Shown here piece after piece: positions 16,298 to 47,300 of a stretch of 64,000 nucleotides of DNA; the first letter of the stretch is position 1; each line of letters begins with the position of its first letter. The notes under the pieces were generated by a model that did not search any database, was not told where the DNA came from, and worked only from the letters and a program-made list of their open reading frames with translations. This DNA is from Zeus faber (Eukaryota; Chordata; Actinopteri; Zeiformes; Zeidae). The position numbers and the translations under genes are program-made. The stretch spans positions 5,611,022-5,675,021 of the forward strand of contig OY482853.1 of assembly GCA_960531495.1 (NCBI GenBank), written 5' to 3'.

Positions 16298-19200
16298 GGC
16301 GGTGATTTACTAGAGGGACGGGAGAGCAGACAGGACAGTTTGATGGGAAGATCGATCAAGGGCAGATAGGTAGACTGACGGACAGGACAAAAAACAAAAA
16401 AAAAAACTGAGTTAAATCCTCAGGGGTTCTCCATGAATGTGGGAGTGTCGCGCATGGAGGCTCCAGCAGCCTCCCGGAGCTCGCCTTCTAGGGGCTGGTT
16501 CAGACGTAACATAATGGCTTTGTTTTCCCCTCTCGCTCTGTACCTATACTTCCTGTGGCGCAACCTCCAAGTGCCATCGCTCGCTTCCTGTGTTTATTGA
16601 ATCACTTGGCCTTGGAACTCACCTCTCACACGATGGAAGGTGTGATAGGGCTGGTGGGCTGTAAGCAGCTCTGCTCTTCCCCCGTTGATGAAGTCACCGC
16701 ACCGAGGTCGAGAAGCCTCTGTGGAGAAGACGGACAGAGGCAAAAGGAAATTGATCTGAATTCTATAATTATAATGATTACGGATGTACAAATGATTCGC
16801 ATACAAATACAGATATGTGTGTATGTGGTCTCTACTTGAAAAGGGCTCAGAAAGCAAAACTGTGCACAACATTACATAGCTGCGTTAGGTTCCTACTCAA
16901 TACAGAATCATGTACTTTATGATCATAGTCCTTGATCTTGATGATCGATCTGAAAAACATCTCACCATTATTGTAACTGAAACGCTCAGTATTCGTACCC
17001 ATACTTGGTATCAGCAAGTCCCCAAGGGTGAGTGCTCAGTACTCATACTCAGTCTGAAAAATACATAAGGCTAATATACAATAATAATTATAATTATTAT
17101 AATAATAGTGAAATTATTATATAAGTGTTGCTGAGAGAGGCTTACAAGGCTTATAATATAAGCCACTTTGTAGAGTGGTAAACATTACAGTGGAGAGGCC
17201 TACCTCAACTTTTCCTACGGAGCAGGAATCTAGAGGGTTTTCATCCAGCAGGAGACTGCAGAGCATTGTTAGAGCACGCCTGGAAAAAAGTCGGTGTTTG
17301 TCGTGGAAACACACGCCCCAGCAAACGCCTTTGCACCAGCAAAGCTCATTTCCTTACATTGAAATCGGAAGGGCCTTCCTTTTTTTTTTGTCATGTATAT
17401 ATACCATATGAATATGGTGTGATACCCAATAAGTGACTGACTATTAACTGTTCACACGATGGCATTCTTTGGAAGGCCAGCGCAGACACACCGTCATCCA
17501 GAGGAGGTCTGTACGTGCAGAGACACATCGCGCCTCCGGCCTCGCAAGCGGCAGCCTTAGATCAGGTGTGGCGACAGTTTGGGGATCTGCAGTGAACCCG
17601 TCTTTGTCTCTCCTGACTTTTTCCACAGGCGGAGGGACGGGAACGGGGCAGCGGAATCGGGCACAGATCAGCAGACACTTATTTGTCTGTGGGGAATTAC
17701 TCGGTTGCAAATCGCATTCGAAGCGAGAGGTCAAAAATGAATGCGGCCCAGAGTGGGCAACGGCACCCTGAGATGTCACAAGACCAGCGAGGAAAAAAGT
17801 TCTCGTCAAAACGGCAAACTCTCGGGTCGGGAGGGAGACGCTAAAACTCGACGCCATAGACTGAAGAGTGCAAATGTGATTCGGATAAAACATGAGAATT
17901 AAAAGCTGTGCTGAGGGAGAGAGAGGGAGGGTTGATTCATAGCTTGGGTTAGGCTGCTGAAGCTACCCCTAAACTTTAAAGTCGGAAAATGTCTTGTGGG
18001 TTCATGCGCCACAACTGCAACTCAGTTTTGGGCCTTGGAGAGGAAAGTTAACATTCTTGACTGACTGGAGTGATTGGAATTTTTTTGAAGGATGACGAAT
18101 TACTTTAAATACAGAAAAAAAAGAGAAAAGTAATGTGTGGAAAAACAGTGTAAGTCTATGAGTTCTGCCTCTAAATTGAACCGAGCCGCAGTTTTAGTGA
18201 AACCTTTTCCAAAGTACCAAAACTAACCTAACCCTAACCCTAAAACAGCACTCAAAAGGGATCGACAAAGTTGAGACGCTAAATACAAGACAAAAGAGAT
18301 ACCAAAAAAAACAAACAAACACCACTTTAATGTGGAAAAGTATATTTACCAGGTCACTTTGGAGTCAGGAGGGATTTCTTCAAGCACCTGGGTGTCTGCT
18401 TCCTCTCTCTCCCCTTCTGCCCTCGAGAAAAAAAAATGGACTTGAGGAGCAGAAAAAAAAAGTCCAAATCAGTCTCTCGGAAGAGCTGCTGCTACATGCA
18501 TGGGTGTACTCTAGGCAGCAAACAGCAAGCCTCAGCGGAGCGTAGAGGCAGCTTAATGAGTGAGGACGCTCCTTCTCCTGGGTTTAATGTATTTCAGATG
18601 AGCTCCAAGGCTGGCAGGCTCCTCACTCAGCAAGCTGAAGGAGAACAGGACAGGAACAGACTCAGTGTAACAAACCTCCCTCTCTCTCTCTCTCTCTCCC
18701 TCTCTCTCTCTGATGCACCTCCTCTCTCAGGGATGCCAGCACTCAAACTCTCCATTTCAGACCTGGGATGAGCTATGGGCAGAGGGTGTGGGCCTGCGAG
18801 GAGGGGGGGGGCTCTAAATCGTTTATTTGGGTGGAGTCAGTTCTTCTACATTACACGGCTTCAGAAACAAACCCCACACGTCGACGTTACTTTTTACATG
18901 TACAAAGACAGCCCTCGGCATCCGTATTTGACCTTGCAGCGGAGGCCACTTATTTTAGGCGTCCTACTTTTCAATTGTTCTAGTTTTAATGGGCCACTCT
19001 GCAACCCACTGTAACATCCTGGCATTTAGAGACTTGACAGCTTGTCCTCATCAGCCTCAGCTCGCTTGCTTGCTCCTCCCAAACTTGAATCCCAGGCCCC
19101 CTCTGGGCACCCAGCACGGACCAGCTCCACTTTTCCACTTCCATGCACCACCTGCTGGCTGTCCGGCGGAGAACCAGCCCCACCCTGTGGCCCTGCCCTG

Positions 19201-19330
19201 CCCTGGTCCCACCCGCCCACACCTCCCCTGCTTGGCTCTGATCATTCCTCCATCATCGTTAGTCATCAAACGGTAAGCAGGGAGACGATCGGCAAAGAAC
19301 CAAAGGACGCGCAAACATTCATAAAAGAAG
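16298..19330. other. Region upstream of ehd2; no gene seen
   Basis: This should hold the ehd2 5'UTR and promoter, but I could not place an exon with confidence. Seen: an AT-rich stretch at 17075-17120, a (CT)n tract at 18680-18710, and moderately GC-rich DNA at 19020-19240. No protein-like ORF is recognisable. Confidence 0.45.
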
Positions 19331-19336
19331 CAAGGG

Positions 19337-19342
19337 TTTAAT
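19337..19342 (-). terminator. bicra: Candidate bicra poly(A) signal (ATTAAA)
   Basis: ATTAAA on minus, about 2.8 kb beyond the bicra stop. The 200 bp before it (19345-19560) is AT-rich and looks like a 3'UTR end. If correct, the Tc1 remnant, the (AG)n and (CA)n tracts and the small inverted-repeat element would all lie inside the bicra 3'UTR. Position is the only evidence. Confidence 0.25.
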
Positions 19343-20154
19343 TTACAGGTTTACTAAATGTACATTTCTTTTTAAAAAGTGTCATTATACACAATAAATA
19401 CAATACAAAATTAATCTGTAATACTATAATTCAAATTCTCTTACGGTCATTTTTTGTACATTATTGTTCCTTTTTTGTCTTCATGTCAACGCTCTCGCTC
19501 TGTTTGTGTTTGAATTGTCCACCAGGAATAAAAGAAAAACAGAGAAAAGTGAACCATGAGGCAGCGACAGTGACAGCAAGACACACATAAGAACCTGATC
19601 GAACACGGAACGGACAAGCAAGACAATCCAAGATGTGCCTGCCCTCTGCTGACCGAAACGCGCAAAGTCCAAACACAGCATCCTATGAGAAGAGGTGGAG
19701 GGGGGATGGGTGGGTGTTGCTTTTTCTCTTAAATGTGAACCAGGGGCCAAGCGGTCCAACAGATTTGAACAGAAGAGAAATTTTAAATTCCTTATTACAT
19801 GTTCAATTACATTAAGCTGTTACAGTACTATACTTCCCAAAAGCAGCTACCATGTAAACCACAATAAGAGACAAGCAGTCAGCGCGATACACTTAATAAA
19901 AGACATCTGTCTATGTGTGTCAGAGAGAGAGCGAGAGAGAGAGAGGGATACAACTGTAGGATGAAAAATGATGGAGGCTAAAACAGTTTACCAAAGAACA
20001 GAATGTGAAAACTGAGAAGTGAAACTGTGAAATGACTTGGGTCTACAAAATTTCTCATCGCATCACTGCTAAATAAATAGTCGGAAAACACCTTTAACTT
20101 AAATCATGGGTGTAATTAATGCTGATATGATATTTATGTCCTAGAAAAGCAGCA

Positions 20155-21252
20155 TACACTAATCAGCCACAACATTAACATCACTGACAGGTGACATGAA
20201 TAACCTTGATCATCTGGTTCCGATGGCTCCTGTCAAGGGGTGGGATATATTAGGCAGCAAGTGAACAGTCAGTTGTTGAAGTTGATGTGTTGGAAGCAGC
20301 GTAAAGATGAGCCACTTAGACAAGGTCCAAATTGTGATGGATTGAGGACTAGGTCAGCGCATCTCCAAAATGACAGGTCTTGTGGGGTGTTTCCAGTATG
20401 CAGTGGTTAGGACCTACCAAAAGTGGTCCAAGGAAGGACAACCATTGAACTGGCGACAGGGTCATGGACGTCCTAGGCTCATTGATGCATGTGGGGAGTG
20501 AAGTATAGACCGTCTGGTCTTATCCCACAGTAGAGCTACTGTAGCACAAATTGCTGAAAAAGTTGACGCTGCTATGATAGAAAGGTGTCAGAACACACAG
20601 TGCATGGCAGCTTGCTGCTTATTGAGCTGTTTAGCCACAGACTACATGGTCAGAGTGCCCATGCTGATCCCTGTCCACTGCCCAATGCACCTACACGGAG
20701 CAATGGAAGAAGGTGGCCCGGTCTGATGAATCATGTTTTCTTTTACATCATGTGGGTAAGGGTTTCTGGGGGAACAGATGGCACCAGGATGCACTATGGG
20801 AAGAAGTTTGGCCGGTGGAGGCAATGTGATGCTCTGGGCAATGTTCCGCTGAAAAACCTTGAGGCAGCGTTCATGTGGATATTACTTTAGACACGTACCA
20901 CCTTCCTAATCATTGTTGCAGAGCAAGTACATCCCTTCATGGCAACGGTATTCCCTGATGGCAGTGGCCTCTTCCAGCAGGATAACGCACCATGCCACAC
21001 CGCAAAAATGTTTAGGAATGGTTTGAGGAACATGACAGAGTTCAAGGTGTTGACTTGGCCAAAAAAAGGCCCACCTCGCAACTTCCAGGACTTAAGGGAT
21101 CTGCTGCTAACGTCTTGGTGCCAGATACCACAGGACACCTTCAGAGGTCTGGTGGAGTCCACGCCTCCACGGGCCACAGCTGTTTTGGTGGCACGAGGTG
21201 GAGCTACACAATATTAGGCAGGTTGTTTTAATGTTATGGCTGATTGGTGGTA
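20155..21252 (+). mobile_element. Tc1/mariner-like transposon remnant, copy 1
   Basis: The left end contains AATCAGCCACAACATTAAC and the right end its approximate complement, TTTAATGTTATGGCTGATTGG. TA dinucleotides lie at both borders (20155-20156, 21251-21252), as expected for Tc1 insertion. The inner sequence is a decayed Tc1-type transposase gene; the clearest block encodes FQQDNAPCHTA near 20970-21005, around the second catalytic Asp. The following segment, where the proline-rich block and third acidic residue should be, is deleted at about 21060. With frameshifts elsewhere the copy is inactive. It lies between bicra and ehd2, possibly in the bicra 3'UTR. Confidence 0.85.
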
Positions 21253-21275
21253 TGGCCATTTGCTTCTGCTGTCCA

Positions 21276-21280
<5 letters not shown>

Positions 21281-21338
<58 letters not shown>
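21281..21338. repeat. (AG)n microsatellite
   Basis: About 29 GA units just beyond the right end of the Tc1 remnant. Confidence 0.9.
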
Positions 21339-21341
<3 letters not shown>

Positions 21342-21603
21342 TGTGGTGAGAACCACTGAAGGTAGATATGCATTAAGTGAGGCTAAATAAGATGGAGCTC
21401 ATCCCCTCTTCTTCCAAACTGCAGCTGGGCTTTTGAAGGTTTTTGGGGGAAGCACCCCAGGACGCAGCCAGGCACTTATCAGGATGACAGTTTGAAGGAA
21501 GGTGAGATGGAAAGTGGAGAAACTTGAGATTTAAAGTGTAATGATAGAAAAAGAAAAATAGAAAACAATTCCAGTTTCCAAATTCCAGTTTTGTTTCGTA
21601 ATT

Positions 21604-21606
<3 letters not shown>

Positions 21607-21686
<80 letters not shown>
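21607..21686. repeat. (CA)n microsatellite
   Basis: About 40 CA units in the region downstream of the bicra stop. It produces poly-Cys/Val false ORFs on minus. Confidence 0.92.
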
Positions 21687-21687
<1 letters not shown>

Positions 21688-21811
21688 GTGGGTGAAGTCT
21701 GACGGTACCACCCTCCAAAACCTTTCTGGTGAGCCTGTAAACCACAAAGAAATAATGAGACAATTCAAATGGACAAACAAAGCCAATGCCGCTTGGCAGA
21801 GTACAGTGACG

Positions 21812-22017
21812 TAGGGCTGGGCGATAACATTTTAATATCATTCTTTAACATTGGGGGGTTGTCGTCATGGTGCTAAATTTATGATTACGAGAAGATATGA
21901 CCTGAAAGACTGAAATATCAGAGGGCAACTAGAGATATATATCTATATCGAGAGAGAGAGAGAGAGAAATAGAGAGAGATATTGTCTTGACAATTTCTTC
22001 CATGTCGCCCAGCCCTA
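21812..22017. mobile_element. Small MITE-like element with terminal inverted repeats
   Basis: It starts TAGGGCTGGGCGAT and ends ATGTCGCCCAGCCCTA, which are inverted copies of each other over about 13 bases. The 206-bp interior is AT-rich, has an (AG)n stretch and no coding potential. A 10-bp direct repeat, AGTACAGTGA, flanks it at 21800-21809 and 22024-22033, a few bases outside the termini. The same GGGCTGGGCGAT end is common in teleost interspersed repeats. It sits about 120 bp beyond the bicra stop. Confidence 0.65.
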
Positions 22018-22134
22018 CGGTGAAGTACAGTGAGACTTCTTTCACAGTGTCCCCCACACCCACCCCATTTCCTCCACAGTCTGTGTTACACTCCGGCCCC
22101 CCATTTGTAAATCTGGCCCGGGGCCGGGGGGCTG

Positions 22135-33235
<11,101 letters not shown>

Positions 33236-34879
33236 GACAACTGCAAAATAGGGAAAAAAGCAAAAACTTTCGTTCCAGAATTCAACATCAGTCTCAAAAT
33301 CCCTAACATTCACACAGGCACACAAAATAATTGGCTTAATAAATACTGAAGAAAAAAAAAAAAAAGATACAACTACTCTTAATACTCTCGTTGGCATATA
33401 CAATACTTAACCATTATCTACGGACTGAGTATAAGCTGTACAAATCCTTACTTTTTTACCAAAAATGTTAGAACCCTGATCTTAAAGACCCTGTGTGCTG
33501 TGCTTTGTTTTTTTCAGTAAATGATTTATTCACAGCTTTATTTGCACAAAATCAGATGTGACAACAGATTGTCAGAGACTTGCAAAAGTAGAGCATAATG
33601 TGTGGATTTAACGTGTTCTTGAGTTTAGATGGCAGAGCATTTTTACGAGTGAGTACAGTATTGAATCCAATACCTGATATTGACATCTGTTTATCCCCTA
33701 TGTCTGATATTGAATCTTGGATGACATCAAATGTTTTACATGTATCCTACATGTAACCTTGTACATAAAATGACTATAAATTGTTGTGAATAAAAAGTTT
33801 GACTGCATTTAACTGACACATTTATTATAGCTATTCTTGGATCTCATGCAAACAAAAAAACAAAACCTGTTAACTAAAAGTTAATTCCTTACATGACTCC
33901 CTTGCCCTAAGAATGAGTAACGCATTAAAGTGGGCATACAACTAAAAAGGGCAGAGCAGTGCTATAATTTATCACAGTGAGAGTGACACAAGGTACTTCA
34001 AGGTAAGATTAGCTTTTTGACCACAATGGCAGCTTGGGAGTGGCTCCGTTGTTCTGAGGTGGGAAACCAAGTTCACCAGCGGGGAGCAACAGTCTCGACC
34101 CGACGGAGTGACGAACAGTTCAGTGCCGGGACAAAACAAATAAAGAGTAGTAAGAGAACTCCTAGCATCGGTCTGCTAGCTGTAACTTCCATCAACTTCA
34201 CCACATTTTTGGCCGCAGGGCTCCGAGATGTGATTTAAGTGTTGGGTCAACATTATCATTTCTAACATGAAGTTCAAGTGTGTCATGTTATCCAAAGTTG
34301 CCCTAAAGGCTGATGAACACATTTATTTCGCCGAGACACCCATACACAACAACCCAAGTGTGTGCTGTGTTAAGTAGGCAGTATGGTACAATGCAAGACC
34401 CTTGCATAAAAAAAAAAACCAAAACAAAACAAAAAAACACTCTTGCACATGTCCTTGAGCATCGTTTCCACTATAAAGAATACAATGGGTACCCACATTG
34501 ATGAATCGGGGTTTGAACCAGAAAAGAAAGTTGCACTCTGCCATCCAGCTGATCAACCATAATGACCTCTGACCCCAGTGATGGGAGACATCTACACTGC
34601 CGCTGTGTCCCTGCAAATGATCAAATAACTTTCAAACCCGTCTGCAAGAGATCACAGATAGAACGAATCCACTCCACCGAACTTAGGACATCCCATCATC
34701 CACAGTTGTTAACACCTTCAACATCCGAAATCACAGCATTGGCCGGTGCTTTAATCGGGTCAGTGCAGTGTTGTTTTTAATGAATACTGGGGGCAGCATG
34801 CAACGTTGAAGGACTCCCACCCTCCTGTGTTTGTATAATTTAATCACGCAGTGAAATGCTGCACTTTCTCAAATCGCCG

Positions 34880-36115
34880 ATAGCGAAACCCACTCTTGCA
34901 AATCGCCAAAACCCCCTCCGCAACCGCTCCGCGTTTCCAAAACCAAATCGGTCGGCTCGGTCCGAGGCGCCGGGCAGCAGCCGAGGGGACGCGGGGGCAG
35001 CGATCTGAAAACGCGCGGTTTCCAGCCGAGCCTGACCTGACCCGACAACAACCCCTTTCGCCCGGGATCGTGCAGAACACAGCACGACGCGCCACCGGGG
35101 CTCGGTAAACGCGTCTGCGCTGCTGCGGAGGACACAAACACCGCGGTTGGCCCGGGTTCTGTGTGTGTGTGTGTGTGTGTGACGAGCGGGGAAGGAGCCG
35201 CCGCTACGAAGCAGCAGCAGCAGCAGGATATGAATGGAGCCCTGCAGACGGTGCTACATGCTAGCTGCTGTTTTCACACAACCCTGCGTGCACATTTGTG
35301 CACTTAAACGGCAGTTTTTCGGGGACTTGGTGACTGTTCCACCTACAATTAGTGGATCCATTACCCCGCCGCAGATCATCTTACCCCTCCGGTTATTGAA
35401 ATTCGTTGCATCTGGTCGGAATTTCGCTAGCTTGGTTGTGTAGCCTGCTAAGCTAGCCAGCTACCAGGGCTGAGCTGGGGGTACCTGTGACATTCAAAAC
35501 ACTCGGCGTTCCGATCCACACGGATCCCCGCAGCCCGGCCGCGCCGGCGGGGCGTCGCGGGCCCCGCCGCGCCGGCGCCGCCGCGCCGCCCCGGCAGCCG
35601 AGCTCTCCCCGTCGCGAGCAAAACATCAGTTGGTGTTGGAATACTCTGGGACCAGGGGAGGAGGGGGGTGGGGGCTTCTGCTTGGGAATTCGCTGGAAAA
35701 GGAGCGTGTTTTTCCGGGCGCCGCGGCGCCAGCGGCGCGGACGCAGCGGTCCGGTGCGGGGGCCGTCGGCAGCGACCCCGCGCACCGCGGCTTGTTGACT
35801 CTTATTCGCGTTAAGACACGGATCGTACATTGTAACAAACTCACCCGAGACGATGGAGGTGCAGGCGGCGCGGGGTCTCCGGAACTGCCTCGCACGGGCT
35901 GCCGAGCAGGACCCAAACTCCGGGGGCAGGAAGCAGGAGTCCGCGTCGTTCGCCTGATCACAAAATCCTCCGCCGCCGCCGCCGCCGTTGTCCGCCCCGT
36001 GTGTGCGTGAGCGTGCGATCCGCCGCGGCGAATGAATCGCTTCGCGCCGCCGGGCACCCGATCGTCCCCGCCGGAGGCTTTGCGCGTTTGACGCCGCGAC
36101 GCCGCGCCAGGGAAG
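34880..36115. promoter_or_regulatory. CpG-rich divergent promoter of bicra (-) and med17 (+)
   Basis: Dense CpG and high GC, especially 34900-35110 and 35500-36110. A strong minus-strand donor (CTCGG|GTGAGT, exon edge 35845) would end a non-coding first exon of bicra, joining the acceptor at 33241. A plus-strand donor (GGAAG|GTGAGC, exon edge 36115) would end the med17 5'UTR exon, joining the acceptor CCCAG at 36870, 10 nt before the med17 ATG. The two leader exons would then overlap or nearly touch between 35845 and 36115. No TATA box is evident. A (GT)n lies at 35158-35180. Confidence 0.55.
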
Positions 36116-36880
36116 GTGAGCTGCACGGATACAGTGGATCACTCCCCCGCGAGCGGATCGCTATTGTTGTGAGATGTGAACTATGTGGCGCTAGTTAGCA
36201 TGTTGCTAACGCTGCTTGCTAGTCTGACATGGTGTGTTTGTAGTACTACAGTGTACTTCATAATGTTATTCTGTGTATGTGTTATTTGATACAACTATTT
36301 GATATATATATGATATATCTATTTTAATTATGCCTTGTAACTATCTACTATCTATCTCTGTGTACTATGCATTCTATGTATTCTATATATATATTTATTT
36401 ACTTAGTGGATTCTATGCCCTTTTTATAATGTCTCTTTGCACTTTGTCTTAATACTTTTTATGTTTTGTGTACAACACACTGTTATTGAAATAATCAAAT
36501 AAATAAATAATAAACTTGAATTTCCTTGCCTGTCACTGATGTAGCCGGTTTATAATATTGTTGTATTTCACTATTATTATCATTTTCTTTCTACCTGCGT
36601 GATATGTTTTGGCAATACAGTATTTATTTATGGTCACGCCAAAATAAAAGCCCTGTTACTAGTTACCATAATATTTGGCCAGTCCAGCATGTTAGTTTGG
36701 TGTATAGCGGAAATGATAGCAACACCTTACTGAAATCATGATATTTCTTGCGTTAAACACAGGCGTGAATGACAAACAAACCACACGTTCATCTGATCGT
36801 TATTGAGATGCACAGTATGTGTCCGGGCCAGGCAGACGTGGAGTCTGATTGTCTCCCATCCTTATCCCAGGACTATAACC

Positions 36881-43495
<6,615 letters not shown>

Positions 43496-43783
43496 GGGGG
43501 AGTCCAAACGGCTCTGCCTCCCATCACCGCACAAAGACTCGCGCTGTTACACTGCCGCGCTTTTGAACGGCCCCCGGTAGAATCTAGACTGTGTTTTTGT
43601 TTTGTTTTTTTTTTATTTTACTGTGGACCCCGAGGGAACGGGCGGCACATTTACCGACTCGTCTGATTCGTACTGCCTCCGTAAAAAGGTTTTGGACTTT
43701 CTAAAATCATTTAAAATCATCAAGTGTGAATGTCACATGAGATCTGAAGGTACAAAAACGACTGCGCCGTCACAAATGAAAAC

Positions 43784-43981
43784 TACCGTGTGGTGGCCCA
43801 AGGGGGGCGGGGCCAAGGGAGGCGGGGCCAAGCCGCCGCAGACGGGCGGTGCAGGCTTCCATGCCGGGGGCCGCTCAGCTGTTTTGGGATCGGGCCAGCT
43901 GAGCGGCCCCGGGGATGGAAGCCTGCTCCGCCCTCCTGGGGCCGCGGCTTGGCCCCGGCCCCTTGGTCCACAACATACCGT
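43784..43981. repeat. Long GC-rich inverted repeat in the med17 3'UTR
   Basis: The left arm (about 43784-43880) and right arm (about 43897-43981) are imperfect complements around a ~16-nt loop (43881-43896). The inner 28 bp pair almost perfectly (TGCAGGCTTCCAT...CCGCTCAGCT against AGCTGAGCGG...ATGGAAGCCTGC). Pairing continues outward with small gaps to the ACCGT/ACGGT ends. It lies between the med17 stop (43495) and the poly(A) signal (44144), so it would be transcribed as a long hairpin. It may be a fold-back transposon. Confidence 0.8.
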
Positions 43982-44143
43982 CTGTGTGTGATTTGCATTT
44001 TTTTAATATTATAATTCAGGTTCAGCAGGCTTCAGTTACCAGCTGTTCTAGACAGAAAGGATCAGTCTAGTTTTGAGGAGTGCAGCGGGCCTCTGGATAA
44101 TTGTAAAGTTTAAGAAAAGACAAACACGTTGTATTGATTTGAA

Positions 44144-44149
44144 AATAAA
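44144..44149 (+). terminator. med17: med17 poly(A) signal
   Basis: AATAAA about 650 bp after the med17 stop, followed within 30 bp by a T/GT-rich stretch, as expected for a cleavage site near 44165. Confidence 0.65.
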
Positions 44150-44327
44150 TATGTAATTTCTTTTCTCGTGTTTGTGGTGTTTATGTACATTCAATGCAGT
44201 GACAGCGACGTGTGCTAAATATGTCCAAAAATCGCAAACTCTGCGGCGCTTTTTCCCGCCAAACGGTTTTGAACATCCTTCATATTCCAGGTCGGAGGAA
44301 ACCAGGGGGGTTCCCGGTCCGTCCTCG

Positions 44328-47300
44328 TCAGAGCGGCTGGAGCTCGGTTTCACCATTTTCTGCCGAAAGAGGATTTACATTTAGTCAGGACACGGACACT
44401 GGTGTCGCATCGCCAAAACAAGGTTGAGTTGATGTTAATTTTTAATTGCAGACCTTTGTACCAAAACATTCCTCCATGTACATTTCAAACATTTATTCAG
44501 GAAGTGTTGACAAAACCAAATGTAAAATTGAGGGGTTCTTTTCTTCAACCGATTCGTTCATCCTGGTTTTGGGTTTTACAATATCCTTGCCAGAAGTTTA
44601 GTTCAGTTTTCCTGACTTTGGTAAAACAACACAGGACTCGATTAACACGGATCCATTATCTATTTAGAAAACCTAACCGTTGAAAAAAATGAAAGAACAT
44701 CCCCTACAGTCAGATCTGTGGAACAGAGCAGCTTTGTTAAGAGCAGGAAGAAAGAACATGGAGATTATAAAACAGAACCACGCAAATACTGATGAGAATA
44801 ATTCTGGAGGCGGCGGCGGACAGAAGGAAACCTCATTGTTGACAAAAATAATTATCCTATAAATTCTGAACACATCGTGTTAGTATTGAGGGTCCGGGTG
44901 TGGAACCAGAGGACAGTGGTTTCCATACTCCACCCGAATTAAAAAAGGTTTTCTGCAGGACTTTATTCTTTTTCTATATTAAGTTCATATCGTTCATCAC
45001 ATTTAATCCTCTTTTCAAACATCATTTCCCATCCTTCTCTGCGGCACTGATCCTGAAGTCTTCCCATCCGTTTTTCTTTCACAAAAACTCCTGTAGACGT
45101 TATAGACACCTTCATAAAAGCTGAGTTCAGACTTAATAAATATAATATAATGATAATAAATGATCATACAGGACAGATCGATCGTCTTTCTCTGTTCCAT
45201 GTAGTGAACACATGCTCCCTGATCAAATGAGTATCTGCATGTGGTTTACTGATTTTAAGCTTTTTACAACAATCTGTTTGGCAAAATGTGCATTTTATTT
45301 CAGTAATTCACGGGTTCAAGGGTTTGAAGGCTATATTCAGTCGGAAAAACGTAATGATTCGCAAACGTCCTCTAAGTGGAGTAAAAAAAAGAAAAATAGA
45401 AATGTATTTCTTTTCAGGCTATAATATGCATGTCATTTGAATGTGCAGTTTTATCTATATGAATAGTGTAATTATCATATTGTGCTAGTTTTTCTGTTCC
45501 TTTTATCAGATGTTGTACCCTTTGTACCAATAAGGAGCCTCTGTTTATATCTTGTATTTTATATGTTTCTATATGGGCCGCTATCAAATAATATCCCTAC
45601 AACGTGCCAGTCGATCAATCTAATATGAATCCAATATAAACGGTCAGACGGCAAGCGGCTGTCTGCTGACAGTCATCTGAACCACACCCTCCGAAACACA
45701 TCATCCCGGGTGTTTCAACACTTCACCGCCGCCATAAAAAGGCGGGCGGCTCCCGGGCCGGAGCGCGTCAAACGCAGACGGGCGCCGCGGTTTGCGGAGC
45801 GCGGGGGGAGGGATGCTCACCTGGCGCCGGCCGCCTGCGCCTGCACGCGAGGATCCTCCTGTAGGCTCGGTCCAGCAGCCACATGGAGAGCATGAGGAGC
45901 CCGGCCAGGCAGGCCAGGACCGCGCCCGACACACTGAGGTACTGGAGGTCCTCGTAGATCACCTCTGGACGGGAGAGGGGAAGGTGCGTTCAAGGCGATG
46001 AAATGATGCGGAGCGGGGATGCAGACGTTCAGGCGTTACAAACAAAATGAATCTCGAATATGAGAAGCTCACCATATGACCGGGCGTTCCTCGTTATGTC
46101 GTACCGGAAAGAAATGGCCAAAAGACGCCGCATTTTTTCGGTGTTTTTCAGGGTTTCAGCGACCGTTTGGCCCTTCCGCAAATAAGCCGACCGACAAAGA
46201 ACCTGCCCCTTAACATTACATTACATTACATTGCATTTAGCAGACGCTTTTATCCAAGGCGACTTACAATTGTTCAAACACCGACGGATGCAGCCATCAG
46301 GAGCAATTAGGGGTTAAGTGTCTTGCTCAAGGACACTACAGCATGCTAGCAGGAGGAGCCTGGGATCCAACCAGCAACCTTTAGATCACTAGACCACCAG
46401 CTCTACCTCCTGAGCTACCATCCCTTAAAAGGTGCAGCGGGTACATGACCGCAAACGAAGCGCGGCGAGTGAAGCGCGGCGAGTGAAGCTCTTCCCGCGG
46501 CTACGGGGTTGACTCCAGACGAAAGTCGTACGCCAGCCCAGGAGAACAACGGCATGACGGGAGGTTTGGGCGGGGGCGCGTGTTTGGGCGGGGGCTCAAG
46601 GTCACAGCCGATCAGGGTAACGTTAAAGTTTAAGGGACAAGAGGAGTCACGACGCCGCCGGAGGCGCCCACCAAGTCTGTGTTTTACGTTGAGAATTTAT
46701 AGGACGAACTCAGAGCTTGAACTTGCCGTCGGCTGCGGGCGCCGGCGGATACAAACTTAAAGGTCAAGGACAAGTCAAGCCACCAATGTAAGCGGAAAAT
46801 TTTAAAAGAGGAACTATTTGATCTATAGACTGTGGGAGGTGGGAGTCAATAAGTTGATCTCCACACACTCTCACCAAAGGGCCCTTGGGCACAGCACCTC
46901 CAAGACCCTGGGATGTTTTGGGGAGACAGTAGGATATCCTGCAGCGTGCGTGGACTCAGCTAACCCTTCCTGGGCTAATAAGGGGGTTTGACCTCCACAC
47001 AAGACCTCTGAGACACTTCCATCTGCGGGGCAACGCATTTTAATTCCGGGTGGAGTCCACCACGAAGCCCACTCCCCCCCGAGCGTCCGCTCCACGGACA
47101 GAGGCGCCGAAAGGGGGAACTCACCGTTGACCTTCAGGACAAAGCCGCTGTCCCTGCTGTTGCCCGTGGCCTCTGTGATGGACACCACGTAGAAGCCGGC
47201 GTCCTGCAGCCGCAGGTCCGACAGGCCCATGGAGCCGTTGGCGTAGGGCCGCACCCGCTCCCTGTAGTCCAGCGTGATGTTGGCGGCGGCCCCCGGCCGC

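Noticed and set aside
16940-17060. GTACCCATACTTGGTATC-like stretch reminiscent of a fish MITE
   Set aside because: No matching inverted end or target duplication could be found.
18224-18243. Interstitial telomere-like CCTAACCCTAACCCTAA
   Set aside because: Only two to three units; too short to be evidence of a fusion point.
35453-36142. 229-codon minus-strand ORF and overlapping ORFs in the CpG island
   Set aside because: Extreme GC content suppresses stop codons; Arg/Pro/Ala-rich with no domain. Interpreted as leader exon and promoter.
43602-43998. Overlapping ORFs on both strands downstream of med17
   Set aside because: They translate the two arms of the palindrome in the 3'UTR; the strand similarity is due to the inverted repeat.
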